Source: Actinomycetaceae bacterium (GTDB lineage: Bacteria; Actinomycetota; Actinomycetes; Actinomycetales; Actinomycetaceae). From it: DNA of 57,418 bases. Shown piece by piece: positions 25,140 through 33,801 of this stretch. The translations under genes were made by a program, and so were the position numbers. The stretch lies in NCBI GenBank assembly GCA_030530685.1, contig JAUMUM010000012.1:1-57418 (forward strand), written 5' to 3'. The first letter of the stretch is position 1. The number at the start of each line of letters is the position of its first letter. The notes under the pieces are model-generated. The model ran no database searches and was not told where the DNA came from. It was given only the letters and a program-made list of their open reading frames with translations.

Positions 25140-25991
25140 TCAGTCCAGGAAGGCACGGACCTGCGAGGCGAAGAGTTCCGGCTCCTGGAAGATGGCGCCA
25201 TGGCCGGCGCCGGGGTAGAGCTCCTCAAGCCTGGCGGCAGGCAGACGCCGCCCCAGGTCCAGTGTGTTGGGACTGGGAACCATGAGGTCGTTGTCGCCGT
25301 TCACCACCAGGACCGGGTGGTCGATCCGGGACAGGTCCTGCGGCTCCTGCCGCCCCCAGCCGCGCACGGCCCTGAGCTGGCGCAGGAGGCCGGGCACCCG
25401 CGCGGCCCTGTCGGGATGCTTGAAGGCGGCCACGCGGTCCAGGAAGTCATCCGCCCTGTCCCAGGCGGTCACGGGGAAGAACAGGTAGTGACGGGGGTCC
25501 TTCCGGGTCAGCGCCGCCTTCGCCATGGCCCGGAAGGTCAGGAGGCCCGGCACCCTGGTGATGCCCGCGCCTCCTGCCGGGCCGGTTCCGGCCAGCACTG
25601 CCCTGCGGAACCGCTGCGGATGGGTCAGCAGCAGCTGCTGGGTAACGAAGCCGCCCAGCGACAGCCCGAGGACGTCTACCCGCTCCAGCCCTGCGGCGTC
25701 CAGGAACTCGATCACGCCGTCGGCCATCCCCGCAACCGTGGTGGGCGCCGGGCCGGACGAGCCGCCCATGCCGCGGTAATCCACCGCTATGACCGGGCGG
25801 TCCTGCGCCAACCGGTCGACGAGCAGCGGGTCCCAGCCGTCGAGGGTGGCCGCCAGGTGATTCAGGAGCAGCAGGGGCACCCCGCCGTCGGAGCCGACCG
25901 CCCGGTACGCGAAATGCGCCCCTTGGGGCGTGGACATGCGCTCGACCGGCGCGTCCGCATATGAGCCACTGAAGTGCTTCACGGGGCTCAC
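25140..25991 (-). CDS. Alpha/beta hydrolase
   Basis: The 283-residue protein has the fold's landmarks: LLLLNHLAATLDGWDPLLVD (oxyanion region), VLGLSLGGFVTQ (nucleophile elbow Ser), VVNGDNDLMVP (acid) and PGAGHGAIFQEP (His). This set fits non-haem peroxidase-like or ester hydrolases; the substrate is unknown. The start GTG overlaps the stop of the upstream quinone reductase gene (GTGA), so both form an operon under the divergent HxlR regulator. It would act in the cytoplasm. Confidence 0.85.
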   Translation of the reverse strand: MSPVKHFSGSYADAPVERMSTPQGAHFAYRAVGSDGGVPLLLLNHLAATLDGWDPLLVDRLAQDRPVIAVDYRGMGGSSGPAPTTVAGMADGVIEFLDAAGLERVDVLGLSLGGFVTQQLLLTHPQRFRRAVLAGTGPAGGAGITRVPGLLTFRAMAKAALTRKDPRHYLFFPVTAWDRADDFLDRVAAFKHPDRAARVPGLLRQLRAVRGWGRQEPQDLSRIDHPVLVVNGDNDLMVPSPNTLDLGRRLPAARLEELYPGAGHGAIFQEPELFASQVRAFLD

Positions 25992-26992
25992 TCGCCGGCC
26001 TCCACGACGATCTTGCCTGGGGCTGCCTTCCCGGAGGCGGACAGCTCCATGGCCTGTTCCAGTTCGTCCAACCGGAAGGCATGCCCCACCAGCGGCTTGA
26101 TGCTGCCGTCCTCAATGGCTGGGGTGAGTTGCGCCAGCCGGCTGCCGTCGGCGCGCATGAAGAGGAACTTGTATGCGATTCCCTGCTGCTTGGCGGCGCG
26201 GCGTGCGGTGCGCCCCATCAGCCACATGACCGGCTTCAGGATCGGCTTGCCCAGCTGTGCCGCGAACTCGGGGTCGGGTGCGCCAACCACCGAGACCATG
26301 GTGCCTCCCGGCCGCAGCGCCTTCATGGAGCGCAGCGTCTCGTCCTTTCCCAGGGTGTCCAGGACGACGTCGTAGCCCTTGACGTGGTCCTCGTACCTCT
26401 CGGTCCGGTAGTCAACGACGACGTCGGCGCCCAGCTCGCGGGCCAGGTCGACGTTCTTGGTGCTCACGGTGGTCGCGACCGTGGCGCCGAGGTGCTTGGC
26501 CATTTGGATAGCAATTGAGCCGAGCCCTCCGGTGCCACCCTGGATGAAGACCTTGTCCCCCGGCCTGACTCGCGCCTTCTCCATGAAGGCCTGCGCGGCC
26601 GTGAGCAGCACCAGCGGTAGGGAGGCCGCCTCGGTGAAGCCGAGCCCGGCGGGCATGGGGGCGAGGTCGGCGACGTCGACGGCGATGGCCCGCGCGAAGG
26701 TGCCGATCCGGTTGATGCCCGGGCGCCCGAACACGTGGTCGCCCACCGCGAAGTCCTCCACGCCGGGGCCAACCTCGGTGACCACGCCGGCGAGCTCCTG
26801 CCCCAGCACCTGCGGCAGCCGGTAGCCGATGAGCTGCCGGAACTGCCCGGCCGCGATCATGCGGTCGAGCGGGTTGAGGCCGGCCGCGCGGACCTCAACC
26901 ACCACCTGCCCCGGTCCGGCCACCGGCTCGGGCACGTCCAGCCATTCGAGCGTCCCACCGTCACGGTAGGAGGTGAGCGCATAGGCCTTCAT
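25988..26992 (-). CDS. NADPH:quinone reductase-like MDR enzyme
   Basis: The 334-residue protein belongs to the zinc-independent medium-chain dehydrogenase family. It has the N-terminal GROES-like part (VEVRAAGLNPLDRMIAAGQF), LGQELAGVVTEVG, then the Rossmann loop FIQGGTGGLGSIAIQMAKHL and VVDYRTERYEDHVKGYDVVL. No catalytic zinc cysteines are visible. Such enzymes reduce quinones or enones with NADPH. ATG 26992 (MKAYALTSYRDGG) matches the usual family start. It leads a two-gene operon with the hydrolase. Confidence 0.9.
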   Translation of the reverse strand: MKAYALTSYRDGGTLEWLDVPEPVAGPGQVVVEVRAAGLNPLDRMIAAGQFRQLIGYRLPQVLGQELAGVVTEVGPGVEDFAVGDHVFGRPGINRIGTFARAIAVDVADLAPMPAGLGFTEAASLPLVLLTAAQAFMEKARVRPGDKVFIQGGTGGLGSIAIQMAKHLGATVATTVSTKNVDLARELGADVVVDYRTERYEDHVKGYDVVLDTLGKDETLRSMKALRPGGTMVSVVGAPDPEFAAQLGKPILKPVMWLMGRTARRAAKQQGIAYKFLFMRADGSRLAQLTPAIEDGSIKPLVGHAFRLDELEQAMELSASGKAAPGKIVVEAGE

Positions 26993-27072
26993 CACATCTG
27001 CTCCTGTCCCTGTCATGCTTCCAGCCGGAATTCAGCCCGGACGGAAACGAGTGTTAAGTCCAAAACGTCTAT

Positions 27073-27095
27073 CTAAGTTCAAAAAACGAACTTAG
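27073..27095. promoter_or_regulatory. Inverted repeat upstream of the quinone reductase operon
   Basis: CTAAGTTC-AAAAAAC-GAACTTAG is a perfect 8-bp inverted repeat about 80 bases before the operon start. A related half-site, TTAAGTCC, lies at about 27055, and GGACTTAG recurs near 27432. This suggests a binding site for the divergent HxlR-type regulator. Confidence 0.5.
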
Positions 27096-27285
27096 CCCGC
27101 GGTGGGCGCCTCGTCAAATGAACACTCTGGCCGACACAACACCCGACGCGCTGGCAGCACAGGCTCGCATCCGCCGACGTCGGCAACTTTTACGCGCCTC
27201 CAACCCTTTGCGCGCCGCTCCCAGCCCTTCTGTGTACTCCCCCGGCCCTTCTGTACGCTGGCATCACATAGCCCGAATTCAAGCC

Positions 27286-27322
27286 CATGGCGACGCGGGG
27301 AGTGCCCCCCCGCGTCGCCATG
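27286..27322. other. Perfect 15-bp stem-loop in the divergent intergenic region
   Basis: CATGGCGACGCGGGG pairs exactly with a complementary arm at 27308-27322 around a 7-base loop (AGTGCCC). There is no U tract on either strand, and it does not follow a gene end. The 27096-27649 region otherwise holds no supported gene. Confidence 0.7.
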
Positions 27323-27649
27323 ACGTCGGTGAACCCGCCACGAGGACTATGCGCCGGTCAGCGCTCATCGCGTGCCGTCATCACGGCTTGGTCGCAGGCC
27401 GCAGCGTTCGGTGCTACGCTCCCTAGGTATTAGAAGCGGACTTAGGGGTGTGCCGAGTTTGCGCGCGGCGGGCGTACGCAGGCGCAACGAGTGCGCGGGT
27501 GCGACGAGCGTGCGCGCGCACGGCCGCACCTGCGGTTGCGCCGCCCGGGCGAGCCGACGAGCCTGTTCCGCCCGCATCGACACCGCTCACATGCGCGCAT
27601 CTTGGACACCGCGGCGCAGTCAGTGGCGGCAACGAACGAGGAGGTGCCA

Positions 27650-28102
27650 GTGACCACGACACGATCGCAGCCCGCATGCCCCATCGCGGCCAGCCTGGAG
27701 TTGCTAGGGGAGAAGTGGACCCTGCTGATCCTTCGCGACATTTACCGGGGCATATGCCGGTTCAGCGACCTGGAGGAGAGCCTCGGCTGCCCGCGCTCGG
27801 TCCTGTCGGCGCGGCTGAGAAAACTCGTCGAACACGACATCCTGCGGGCCGAGCCCTACCGGGATCCTGGCCGCAGGCAGCGGCACGCCTACACCCTCGG
27901 CACCAAGGGGCGCGATCTCGCCCTCGTGCTGGCGGCGCTGCAGCAGTGGGGGCTGGCGCATCTACCGGACGTGGCACCGATCGCACCGGAGCCGGTACAC
28001 CTCGGCTGCGGGAGCCCCGTCGAGGCGCGCCTGTCCTGCCGCCAGGGCCACCGCGTCGAGGCCGACGCCGTCGGCCTTCCGGAGCGGTCGGAAGCCGACT
28101 GA
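27650..28102 (+). CDS. HxlR-family transcriptional regulator
   Basis: The 150-residue protein has the HxlR winged helix: ACPIAASLELLGEKWTLLIL, RDIYRGICRFSDLEESLG and VLSARLRKLVEHDILRAEPY. The Cys in ACPI is the position used by redox-sensing members such as HypR. GTG 27650 is chosen over longer frames because GAGGAG lies just upstream and the domain starts within 10 residues. It faces the quinone reductase/hydrolase operon, its probable target. A second Cys-containing tail, HLGCGSPVEARLSCRQGH, follows the HTH and could bind metal. Confidence 0.88.
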   Translation: MTTTRSQPACPIAASLELLGEKWTLLILRDIYRGICRFSDLEESLGCPRSVLSARLRKLVEHDILRAEPYRDPGRRQRHAYTLGTKGRDLALVLAALQQWGLAHLPDVAPIAPEPVHLGCGSPVEARLSCRQGHRVEADAVGLPERSEAD

Positions 28103-28141
28103 CCACATGCCCGCCGACGCTAGGCCCATCCATCAGTCCGT

Positions 28142-28651
28142 TTACAATTCTTTGAAGTACCTGGCCACGGGCCAACGCACATAGCCGGCCGCCTCATAGG
28201 CGGCACGCGCCGGGGCGTGCCCCGCGTCGCCGCCTGTCTCGACCATGGCCATCCGCATACCCGCGTCGCGCACCCGTGCATGCGCATGCTTAAGCAGCGC
28301 CGCGCCCACTCCCCGACGCTGATACTCGGGGCCGACACACAGTATGTAGACCTCCCCCATCGAGTCTTCCGCGTGGATGCGCGTGCATACCCACCCTGCG
28401 AGCTCCTCGCCCACCAGGGCGACGTCGCAACAGTCGGCCTCTCGGTCAAGCACCTGGGCAAGGTCCTCGCGCTGGCGCGCTTTCCAGCCGTCCGGATAGA
28501 AGTTGTCGTACACGAACCGGGGCACGTATCCGGTCTCGAGGTCTGCACGCATGGTGGCGAAGACCGGGGACCACGCGCGGATTGACAGGTCCAGCACCCG
28601 CTCGCGCATGGCGGCGCCGTAAGCCGTCACCCTCACATCATCGGCACTCAT
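28142..28651 (-). CDS. GNAT-family N-acetyltransferase
   Basis: The 169-residue protein has the acetyl-CoA binding motif VGPEYQRRGVGAALLKHAH, preceded by WVCTRIHAEDSMGEVYILCV, and the C-terminal strand YEAAGYVRWPVARYFKEL. The N-terminal 60 residues contain IRAWSPVFATMRADL, seen in antibiotic or small-amine acetyltransferase relatives. The substrate is unknown. It stands alone and converges with the HxlR gene. Confidence 0.85.
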   Translation of the reverse strand: MSADDVRVTAYGAAMRERVLDLSIRAWSPVFATMRADLETGYVPRFVYDNFYPDGWKARQREDLAQVLDREADCCDVALVGEELAGWVCTRIHAEDSMGEVYILCVGPEYQRRGVGAALLKHAHARVRDAGMRMAMVETGGDAGHAPARAAYEAAGYVRWPVARYFKEL

Positions 28652-28802
28652 GGGGAAGCCTCCGCTGTCGTAACGTCACACGTTAAAGCGGAACTCCACT
28701 TTATTCCCTTGGCTATACGTGCACTCTGACCTCAAACGAAGACACGCTCTGGCTCACCTCTGAGATCAATTACAGCAAATGCCCTCACACGCAAAAACTT
28801 GG

Positions 28803-31355
28803 TTACGACTGGTATTTCTTCACTCTCTTCAGCCATTTTGCAATGACTTCAATTTCGTCCTCTAACTCTTTGACATCCGGTGGAACGTAATTAAGTTCAG
28901 GATGAGGATCGTGCCGTGACGCCCACCCAGAGATGCGACTGTAGGAGTCATCATAGGTTTTCACGTCTTCTTCTGTTACACGACCAATGATTCGCAGTTT
29001 CCCAACTCGGACTTCTAAAGATTTATAGTCAACCAGTGGCTCGGCGATAACCTGGCTGATTATGCGCTCCCAGGTCTGCGACATGTGGCCTGCAATATCT
29101 TGGGTTTCTCGCAGATAGTCCGCCTCACTCATCCCCTTCTCATTGTGGCGCAAAGTCGCAACTTTCTCCCGGAGAGCATTGACACGTTGGGCAGCATCCT
29201 TCGCGGTCCAGGGATGGTGCAAAGTCGTGTAACCTGGCCCCAATTCCCTCCGTTTTTCAATGCCTCGTGTAGCAAATTTGACACTGGACTCGTCTGCCGC
29301 TTTATGCAGGAACATGGTGAAGGCTACGTCATGCGTGAACACCACAACTTGCCTATTTTTCGCTAGCTCTACGATGCGCCTCGCAACAGACTCGCGCTTC
29401 ATATGGTCGAGGGAAGAAACCGGATCATCGAAAAACAGAGCCGACTTACTCGCGTCGAAGTGGGCCTCTGTGAGAAAACCTGCAAAACCGAGTGAGGTCT
29501 GTTCCCCTTCAGATAAGACATGCTCGAGCCTTCCACGATGGGCACCCACCAAATCTGCCTTGTGGAGTAGAGTCCCTTTTTGGGCTCTGGTGCATCCGAA
29601 CGTGACGCGTTCCAGGCCGAGCTTCTTCGCCTCGCGCGTGAAGTATTGGCTCGCCTCCCCAGTTACGTATTTCTGGGTGAGTTCTTTCACCTTCTCAGTG
29701 ATTTGACGAGATTTAGCCTCCGAAAGTCTTTCATCGAGCTTCGCCAACTCCTGAAGTCTAGTTCGTTCCGTTTCTATAAGTTGCCGCCCGTCCCGCATCG
29801 CGATCTGATCACGCAGTTGGCATTCTCTCGACTTTGCTTGGGCCAGTTCTTGTTTGAAACTCTCTGCGTCCACTTTTTTGCCTTGTTCACGGCAGGAAGC
29901 GGCTTCTTTACGCAGAGCAGAGACAGCGGCAATAACCTCAACACGTTTCGGCTTTCCGTCAGACAATAGTGCGAACTTACGATTATCTAACGCCTCTATT
30001 ATCGAATCAATTTTTTCCGTATCGATCTCTGCAATGTGCTTTAACTTCTCAATAGCCCTTTGCACAGTGGCTGGTTCGACCTCTACTCCGTCAATTTCCT
30101 TCCTAAAGGCAGCTACCTTTTCCTGTGCAGCTTGTGCTTCTTGAGCCGTCGTGTCCATGACAAACTGTTGGAATCTCATAAGGCGTTCTGCGGCATCAGT
30201 GCCTAGCGCCTGTTGGCACAGAACACAGACTGCCCCGTCAGTGGTATGTGGGAAGTCGTGATTAGGATAAGCCACCTTCGAATATGATTCCGCTGCCCTC
30301 CACAGTGCCTTCCATGCCTGTGACCCAACTTCGCTCAGGGGCTCTTTGTTGTCGAACGCCTCAGACGAGGCAAGATCCGCTGCCCTCTGCGCAGTTTCAG
30401 CCTTCTCGGTCAGCTCTCTCAGCTGTGTCTCGGCTTGAACTCCAATATTTTTGTCGATCTCCTCCAAATGATCAGCGATCAAATCGAGGGCCTCAGCTGC
30501 CTCTTTCAGACGATCTCTTTCTTTAGTTGGATCGATTTCTCGAAGGCGAGAAACCTCTTTCATCTGTTTCTCAAGGAGCTCAGCCACGTCGGATGGGCAG
30601 GCGACTGCTGCTGTCAACTCATCGTCCGTTGTAGCAGCATTCAGCCCTTTAAGGAACTGCTCTCCAGCACTCCCTACGCTAACCTCAGGCAGAGGTCCAC
30701 TATTGCTTTTCTGTTCCTTCCACTTCGAAAGCACTTTATGCACACCGACACATACCTTCCCGAGCTCCTCCAATAGCTGCACAGCCGAGGGACGGTAAGA
30801 AATCTCCGTTTCTTTGGTCAGGTAGGTATCTCCGCAGTGCTCGTCATAGAAGGCAACGCGACTGAAGTCAGGGTCAGCCGATTGGCCTAACTGGGCCGTT
30901 CTCTCAGTATCGCCAACCTGAAAAATGACTTTACCTGACGGGGAATCATCCGTATCAGCGAATACATCAGGGAGAATGTCACCCTTATGGCGCGCACGAA
31001 CTATTGAACGAATCACCCGGGCATAACCGGACTTACCACTACCGTTGTTTCCAAACACCACGGTGAGACCATCTGGTTCAAATGTAAGTTCTTGGTCAGC
31101 GGCAAGGCGATTAACATTCGCGAGTTCTTTCACCGCAACTATGCGAACCGACTCATCTTTTGTTGTCTCTGAAGGTACGAGTTTTGCAAACCAACCACCA
31201 TTAGGCGCCGACTCAGGTTCTTGGAGCAAGCTTTTTGCGATCTCCTCATAGTCTTGCTCATCAAGAGGCCCTTCGGTGGCAATACGAGCCAAAGCCTTCT
31301 GTTGCCACCAAGGTCTCGACACTGCCCATTGCAACACATCCTCGTAAGCTGTCAT
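28803..31355 (-). CDS. Rad50/RloC-like AAA ATPase with CxxC hook
   Basis: The 850-residue protein has a split ABC-type ATPase. Walker A is VFGNNGSGKSGYARVIR at about 102-109. The signature VLSEGEQTSLGFAGFL is near 611, with Walker B SALFFDDPVSSLDHMKR and H-loop VVVFTHDVAFTMF after it. Between them lie long coiled coils interrupted by AVCVLCQQALG near 375, a CxxC like the zinc hook of Rad50 and RloC. The first 60 residues (YEDVLQWAVSRPWWQQKALA) are a small domain of unknown use. The C-terminal 150 residues could hold an effector, but I see no clear nuclease motif. Lower GC and the nearby FRG gene suggest a defence island. RloC-like tRNA nuclease action is one possibility, not shown. Confidence 0.8.
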   Translation of the reverse strand: MTAYEDVLQWAVSRPWWQQKALARIATEGPLDEQDYEEIAKSLLQEPESAPNGGWFAKLVPSETTKDESVRIVAVKELANVNRLAADQELTFEPDGLTVVFGNNGSGKSGYARVIRSIVRARHKGDILPDVFADTDDSPSGKVIFQVGDTERTAQLGQSADPDFSRVAFYDEHCGDTYLTKETEISYRPSAVQLLEELGKVCVGVHKVLSKWKEQKSNSGPLPEVSVGSAGEQFLKGLNAATTDDELTAAVACPSDVAELLEKQMKEVSRLREIDPTKERDRLKEAAEALDLIADHLEEIDKNIGVQAETQLRELTEKAETAQRAADLASSEAFDNKEPLSEVGSQAWKALWRAAESYSKVAYPNHDFPHTTDGAVCVLCQQALGTDAAERLMRFQQFVMDTTAQEAQAAQEKVAAFRKEIDGVEVEPATVQRAIEKLKHIAEIDTEKIDSIIEALDNRKFALLSDGKPKRVEVIAAVSALRKEAASCREQGKKVDAESFKQELAQAKSRECQLRDQIAMRDGRQLIETERTRLQELAKLDERLSEAKSRQITEKVKELTQKYVTGEASQYFTREAKKLGLERVTFGCTRAQKGTLLHKADLVGAHRGRLEHVLSEGEQTSLGFAGFLTEAHFDASKSALFFDDPVSSLDHMKRESVARRIVELAKNRQVVVFTHDVAFTMFLHKAADESSVKFATRGIEKRRELGPGYTTLHHPWTAKDAAQRVNALREKVATLRHNEKGMSEADYLRETQDIAGHMSQTWERIISQVIAEPLVDYKSLEVRVGKLRIIGRVTEEDVKTYDDSYSRISGWASRHDPHPELNYVPPDVKELEDEIEVIAKWLKRVKKYQS

Positions 31356-31498
31356 CTATGCGCTCCCTCACTCGTCGCTACACAGGGAGAAGAAATGCTT
31401 GGCGTATTGCAAGCCTGCAGGCCGTAGTTTCTGCAACAACGCCCTCGGTCTCATGCATTGGCGTACTCTCCTCGCTCACAGCGACGTCTCCGCTCGTC
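31356..31498. other. Intergenic segment beside the displaced ychF tail
   Basis: No coding frame is supported between the ATPase start and the ychF-like remnant. The following stretch 31542-31797, between the remnant and the FRG gene, also shows only short frames. Confidence 0.5.
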
Positions 31499-31541
31499 CT
31501 ACTTCTTTCCCCCAGATGTAAGCCCCGTGCGGAACTCGACG
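31499..31541 (-). repeat. Displaced copy of the ychF 3' end
   Basis: The reverse strand reads IVEFRTGLTSGGKK and a TAG stop. The genuine ychF at 32658 ends VVEFRTGLTSGGKK and TGA. About 80 percent of bases agree over the last 39, with synonymous differences. The two copies bracket the FRG gene, which is the arrangement left when an element inserts into, and restores, a gene's 3' end. Confidence 0.75.
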
Positions 31542-31797
31542 ATGCAGCCATCGAGCACAACACAACCTCTACCGTCCACACAAGGTTTCCCTCCAGCACA
31601 TCTCTAATACCGACCTGCATTCAACCAGGTCACCGACGCCAACGATCTCCATTTCAATGAAGTCGTGCTCAAATTTCACATAGACAACCCAAGCAGTATG
31701 CGACTATCGAGACATATGGCCCAGCACTCATCAATGGAGGAAATATCGGCCGTCTTCAATCGCAAATGATCAACTTCATCTTTCCCCTTCAAGGTCC

Positions 31798-32661
31798 TCA
31801 CGCCGGATACCGGAAAGAACTCGGAAATATCCCTTTACTGCCGTCGTAAAGTTCTTCAGGCGCCCGCGAGAAGTGCCTTCCGACAGCATTCCCCGCAGCA
31901 AACCCCGCAAAATCGGGAAAAACTGTGTATGACCGCATCCCTCGAGACTGTCGCAGAAAGCGACGAAGAGGCGCTTTAAGTCCGGACGGAATCGTTAGGC
32001 ACTCCCTATTGAGGAAATCAGTACCCTCGATCAATGCAGATCCATCCTCCAAGGACTTGGACAGTCTGCTCACGATAAATCCGGATGCCTGCGCAACAAT
32101 GCGAGACTCATCTTCAAACCGGGGAAAATAGACCATTGCCGACCCTGGGGGAATATCGCACGTAATTTGATCCCATGTTGAGATCTCACCATCCAATGCC
32201 ACGATCCTCGGATCCGCCCGATAACATATCAACTCGCCATCCTGGGCGTCGAATTCTTCGCCAACCGCAAACCAAAGTGCAACGAAAAGGTCTCTGGTAA
32301 CATCCAACAGACGAGTTGCACCGCCATGATGCTGCATTCGGACCATAGTCTTAAGACGACTACCCGCATAGACCCCGATACCATTGGCCTCACAGAAGAG
32401 ATCATTTTCATGAGAAACAACCAATTCTTCTGTGATCGCTTGTCTATCAAATCCCCCGTTGAGCAGCCGTCGATACAGCGTGGGTAAAGGATCCCAACTT
32501 CGATCCGCCTGCCCTCTGAACACAGTCACATAATCAGGAGCTACGAGCAATTCAACCGCACTCCTAAGGAATCTACTTACTTCCTCATCCAAAGTATGGT
32601 CATCTCCTCGTTGCACTACTTGCAACTCCTGCTCAAAGCGTAAGGAGACATCATCCGTCAC
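31798..32661 (-). CDS. FRG-domain protein
   Basis: The 287-residue protein has the FRG domain. YVTVFRGQADRSWDPLPTLY near residue 42 gives the Phe-Arg-Gly signature, then MQHHGGATRLLDVTRDLFVA and LWFAVGEE follow. FRG domains occur in accessory genes, often in toxin or phage-defence settings, with unknown activity. The rest is acidic with no membrane segment. The start GTG overlaps the ychF stop (GTGA), so it is coupled to a housekeeping gene. Its codon use is lower in GC than that of ychF. It may act with the ATPase gene 440 bases downstream on the same strand, which is an inference. Confidence 0.8.
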   Translation of the reverse strand: MTDDVSLRFEQELQVVQRGDDHTLDEEVSRFLRSAVELLVAPDYVTVFRGQADRSWDPLPTLYRRLLNGGFDRQAITEELVVSHENDLFCEANGIGVYAGSRLKTMVRMQHHGGATRLLDVTRDLFVALWFAVGEEFDAQDGELICYRADPRIVALDGEISTWDQITCDIPPGSAMVYFPRFEDESRIVAQASGFIVSRLSKSLEDGSALIEGTDFLNRECLTIPSGLKAPLRRFLRQSRGMRSYTVFPDFAGFAAGNAVGRHFSRAPEELYDGSKGIFPSSFRYPA

Positions 32662-33755
32662 TTCTTCCCGCCAGAGGTAAGCCCCGTTCGGAACTCTACC
32701 ACGTCGCCGTCGGCCATGACGTAGTCCTTGCCCTCCATGCGCACCTTGCCGTGGGCGCGGGCCTCGGCCACCGAGCCGTAGTCGACCAGATCCTCGTAGG
32801 AGACGATCTCGGCCTTGATGAAGCCTTTCTCGAAGTCGGTGTGGATCACGCCCGCCGCCTGCGGGGCGGTCCAGCCCTTGCGGATCGTCCAGGCGCGCGA
32901 CTCCTTCTCCCCCGCGGTCAGGTACGTCTGCAAGCCGAGCGTGTCGAAGCCAACGCGCGCGAGCTGGTCCAGGCCGGACTCTTCCTGGCCATTGGCCTCG
33001 AGCATTTCACGGGCCTCGTCCTCGTCGAGTTCGACGAGTTCGGCCTCGAACTTGGCGTCGAGGAAAATCGCCCCGGCCGGTGCCACGTGCTTGCGCAGCT
33101 CGGCCTGCATGGAGGCGTCGGCCAGGCCTTCGTCGTCGGTGTTGAAGACGTAGATGAATGGCTTGGCTGTCATGAGCTGGAAGGACTTGAGGACCTCGGG
33201 GTCGATGTCGCCCAAATGCGAAGACAGCACCTTACCTTCCTCGAGCACGGCGAGGGCGGCCTTTGCGGTGTCGAGCACTTCCTTAGGCGTCTTCTTGCCC
33301 GTCACTTCCTTCTGGATGCGGGGGATCTGCTTCTCCAATGTCTGCATGTCGGCGAGGATGAGCTCTGTGGTGACCGCTTCGATGTCGTCCTTGGGGTCAA
33401 CTCGACCCTCGACGTGCACAACGTCAGGGTCGGCGAAGGCGCGGGTCACCAGACAGATCGCGTCAGCCTCGCGGATGTTCGCCAGGAACTGGTTGCCCAG
33501 CCCCTCCCCCTGTGAAGCTCCCCGCACGATTCCGGCGATGTCGACGAAGCTCACCGTGGCGGGCACCGTTTTCCGGGACGAGAATAGGTCCGCGAGCACC
33601 GCGAGCCGCGGATCCGGCAGTGGCACGACGCCGACATTGGGCTCGATCGTCGCGAACGGGTAGTTCGCCGCAAGAACGGTGGCGCGCGTGAGCGCGTTGA
33701 ACAGGGTCGACTTGCCGACGTTGGGCAGGCCCGCAATTCCGATAGTCAGTGACAC
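32658..33755 (-). CDS. ychF: Redox-regulated ATPase/GTPase YchF
   Basis: The 365-residue protein is the universally conserved Obg-family P-loop protein YchF (OLA1), which hydrolyses ATP and binds ribosomes. Motifs are GIAGLPNVGKSTLFNALTRA, G3 VDIAGIVRGASQGEGLGNQF and NTDDEG as the specificity region. The C-terminal TGS-like end is AEIVSYEDLVDYGSVAEARA, then VEFRTGLTSGGKK. GTG 33755 (MSLTIGIAGL) gives the normal length. The last 13 codons carry base usage unlike the rest (CGA, CTT), consistent with exchange of the 3' end by an inserted element. Confidence 0.95.
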   Translation of the reverse strand: MSLTIGIAGLPNVGKSTLFNALTRATVLAANYPFATIEPNVGVVPLPDPRLAVLADLFSSRKTVPATVSFVDIAGIVRGASQGEGLGNQFLANIREADAICLVTRAFADPDVVHVEGRVDPKDDIEAVTTELILADMQTLEKQIPRIQKEVTGKKTPKEVLDTAKAALAVLEEGKVLSSHLGDIDPEVLKSFQLMTAKPFIYVFNTDDEGLADASMQAELRKHVAPAGAIFLDAKFEAELVELDEDEAREMLEANGQEESGLDQLARVGFDTLGLQTYLTAGEKESRAWTIRKGWTAPQAAGVIHTDFEKGFIKAEIVSYEDLVDYGSVAEARAHGKVRMEGKDYVMADGDVVEFRTGLTSGGKK

Positions 33756-33801
33756 GACGGACAGTCTACCCGCGTCCGCCGACAGACTGTCCCTTCGACC
33801 A

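Noticed and set aside
27118-27426. A 102-codon plus-strand frame in the divergent HxlR region
   Set aside because: It has no family motif, contains the perfect stem-loop, and has no ribosome site or conserved features.
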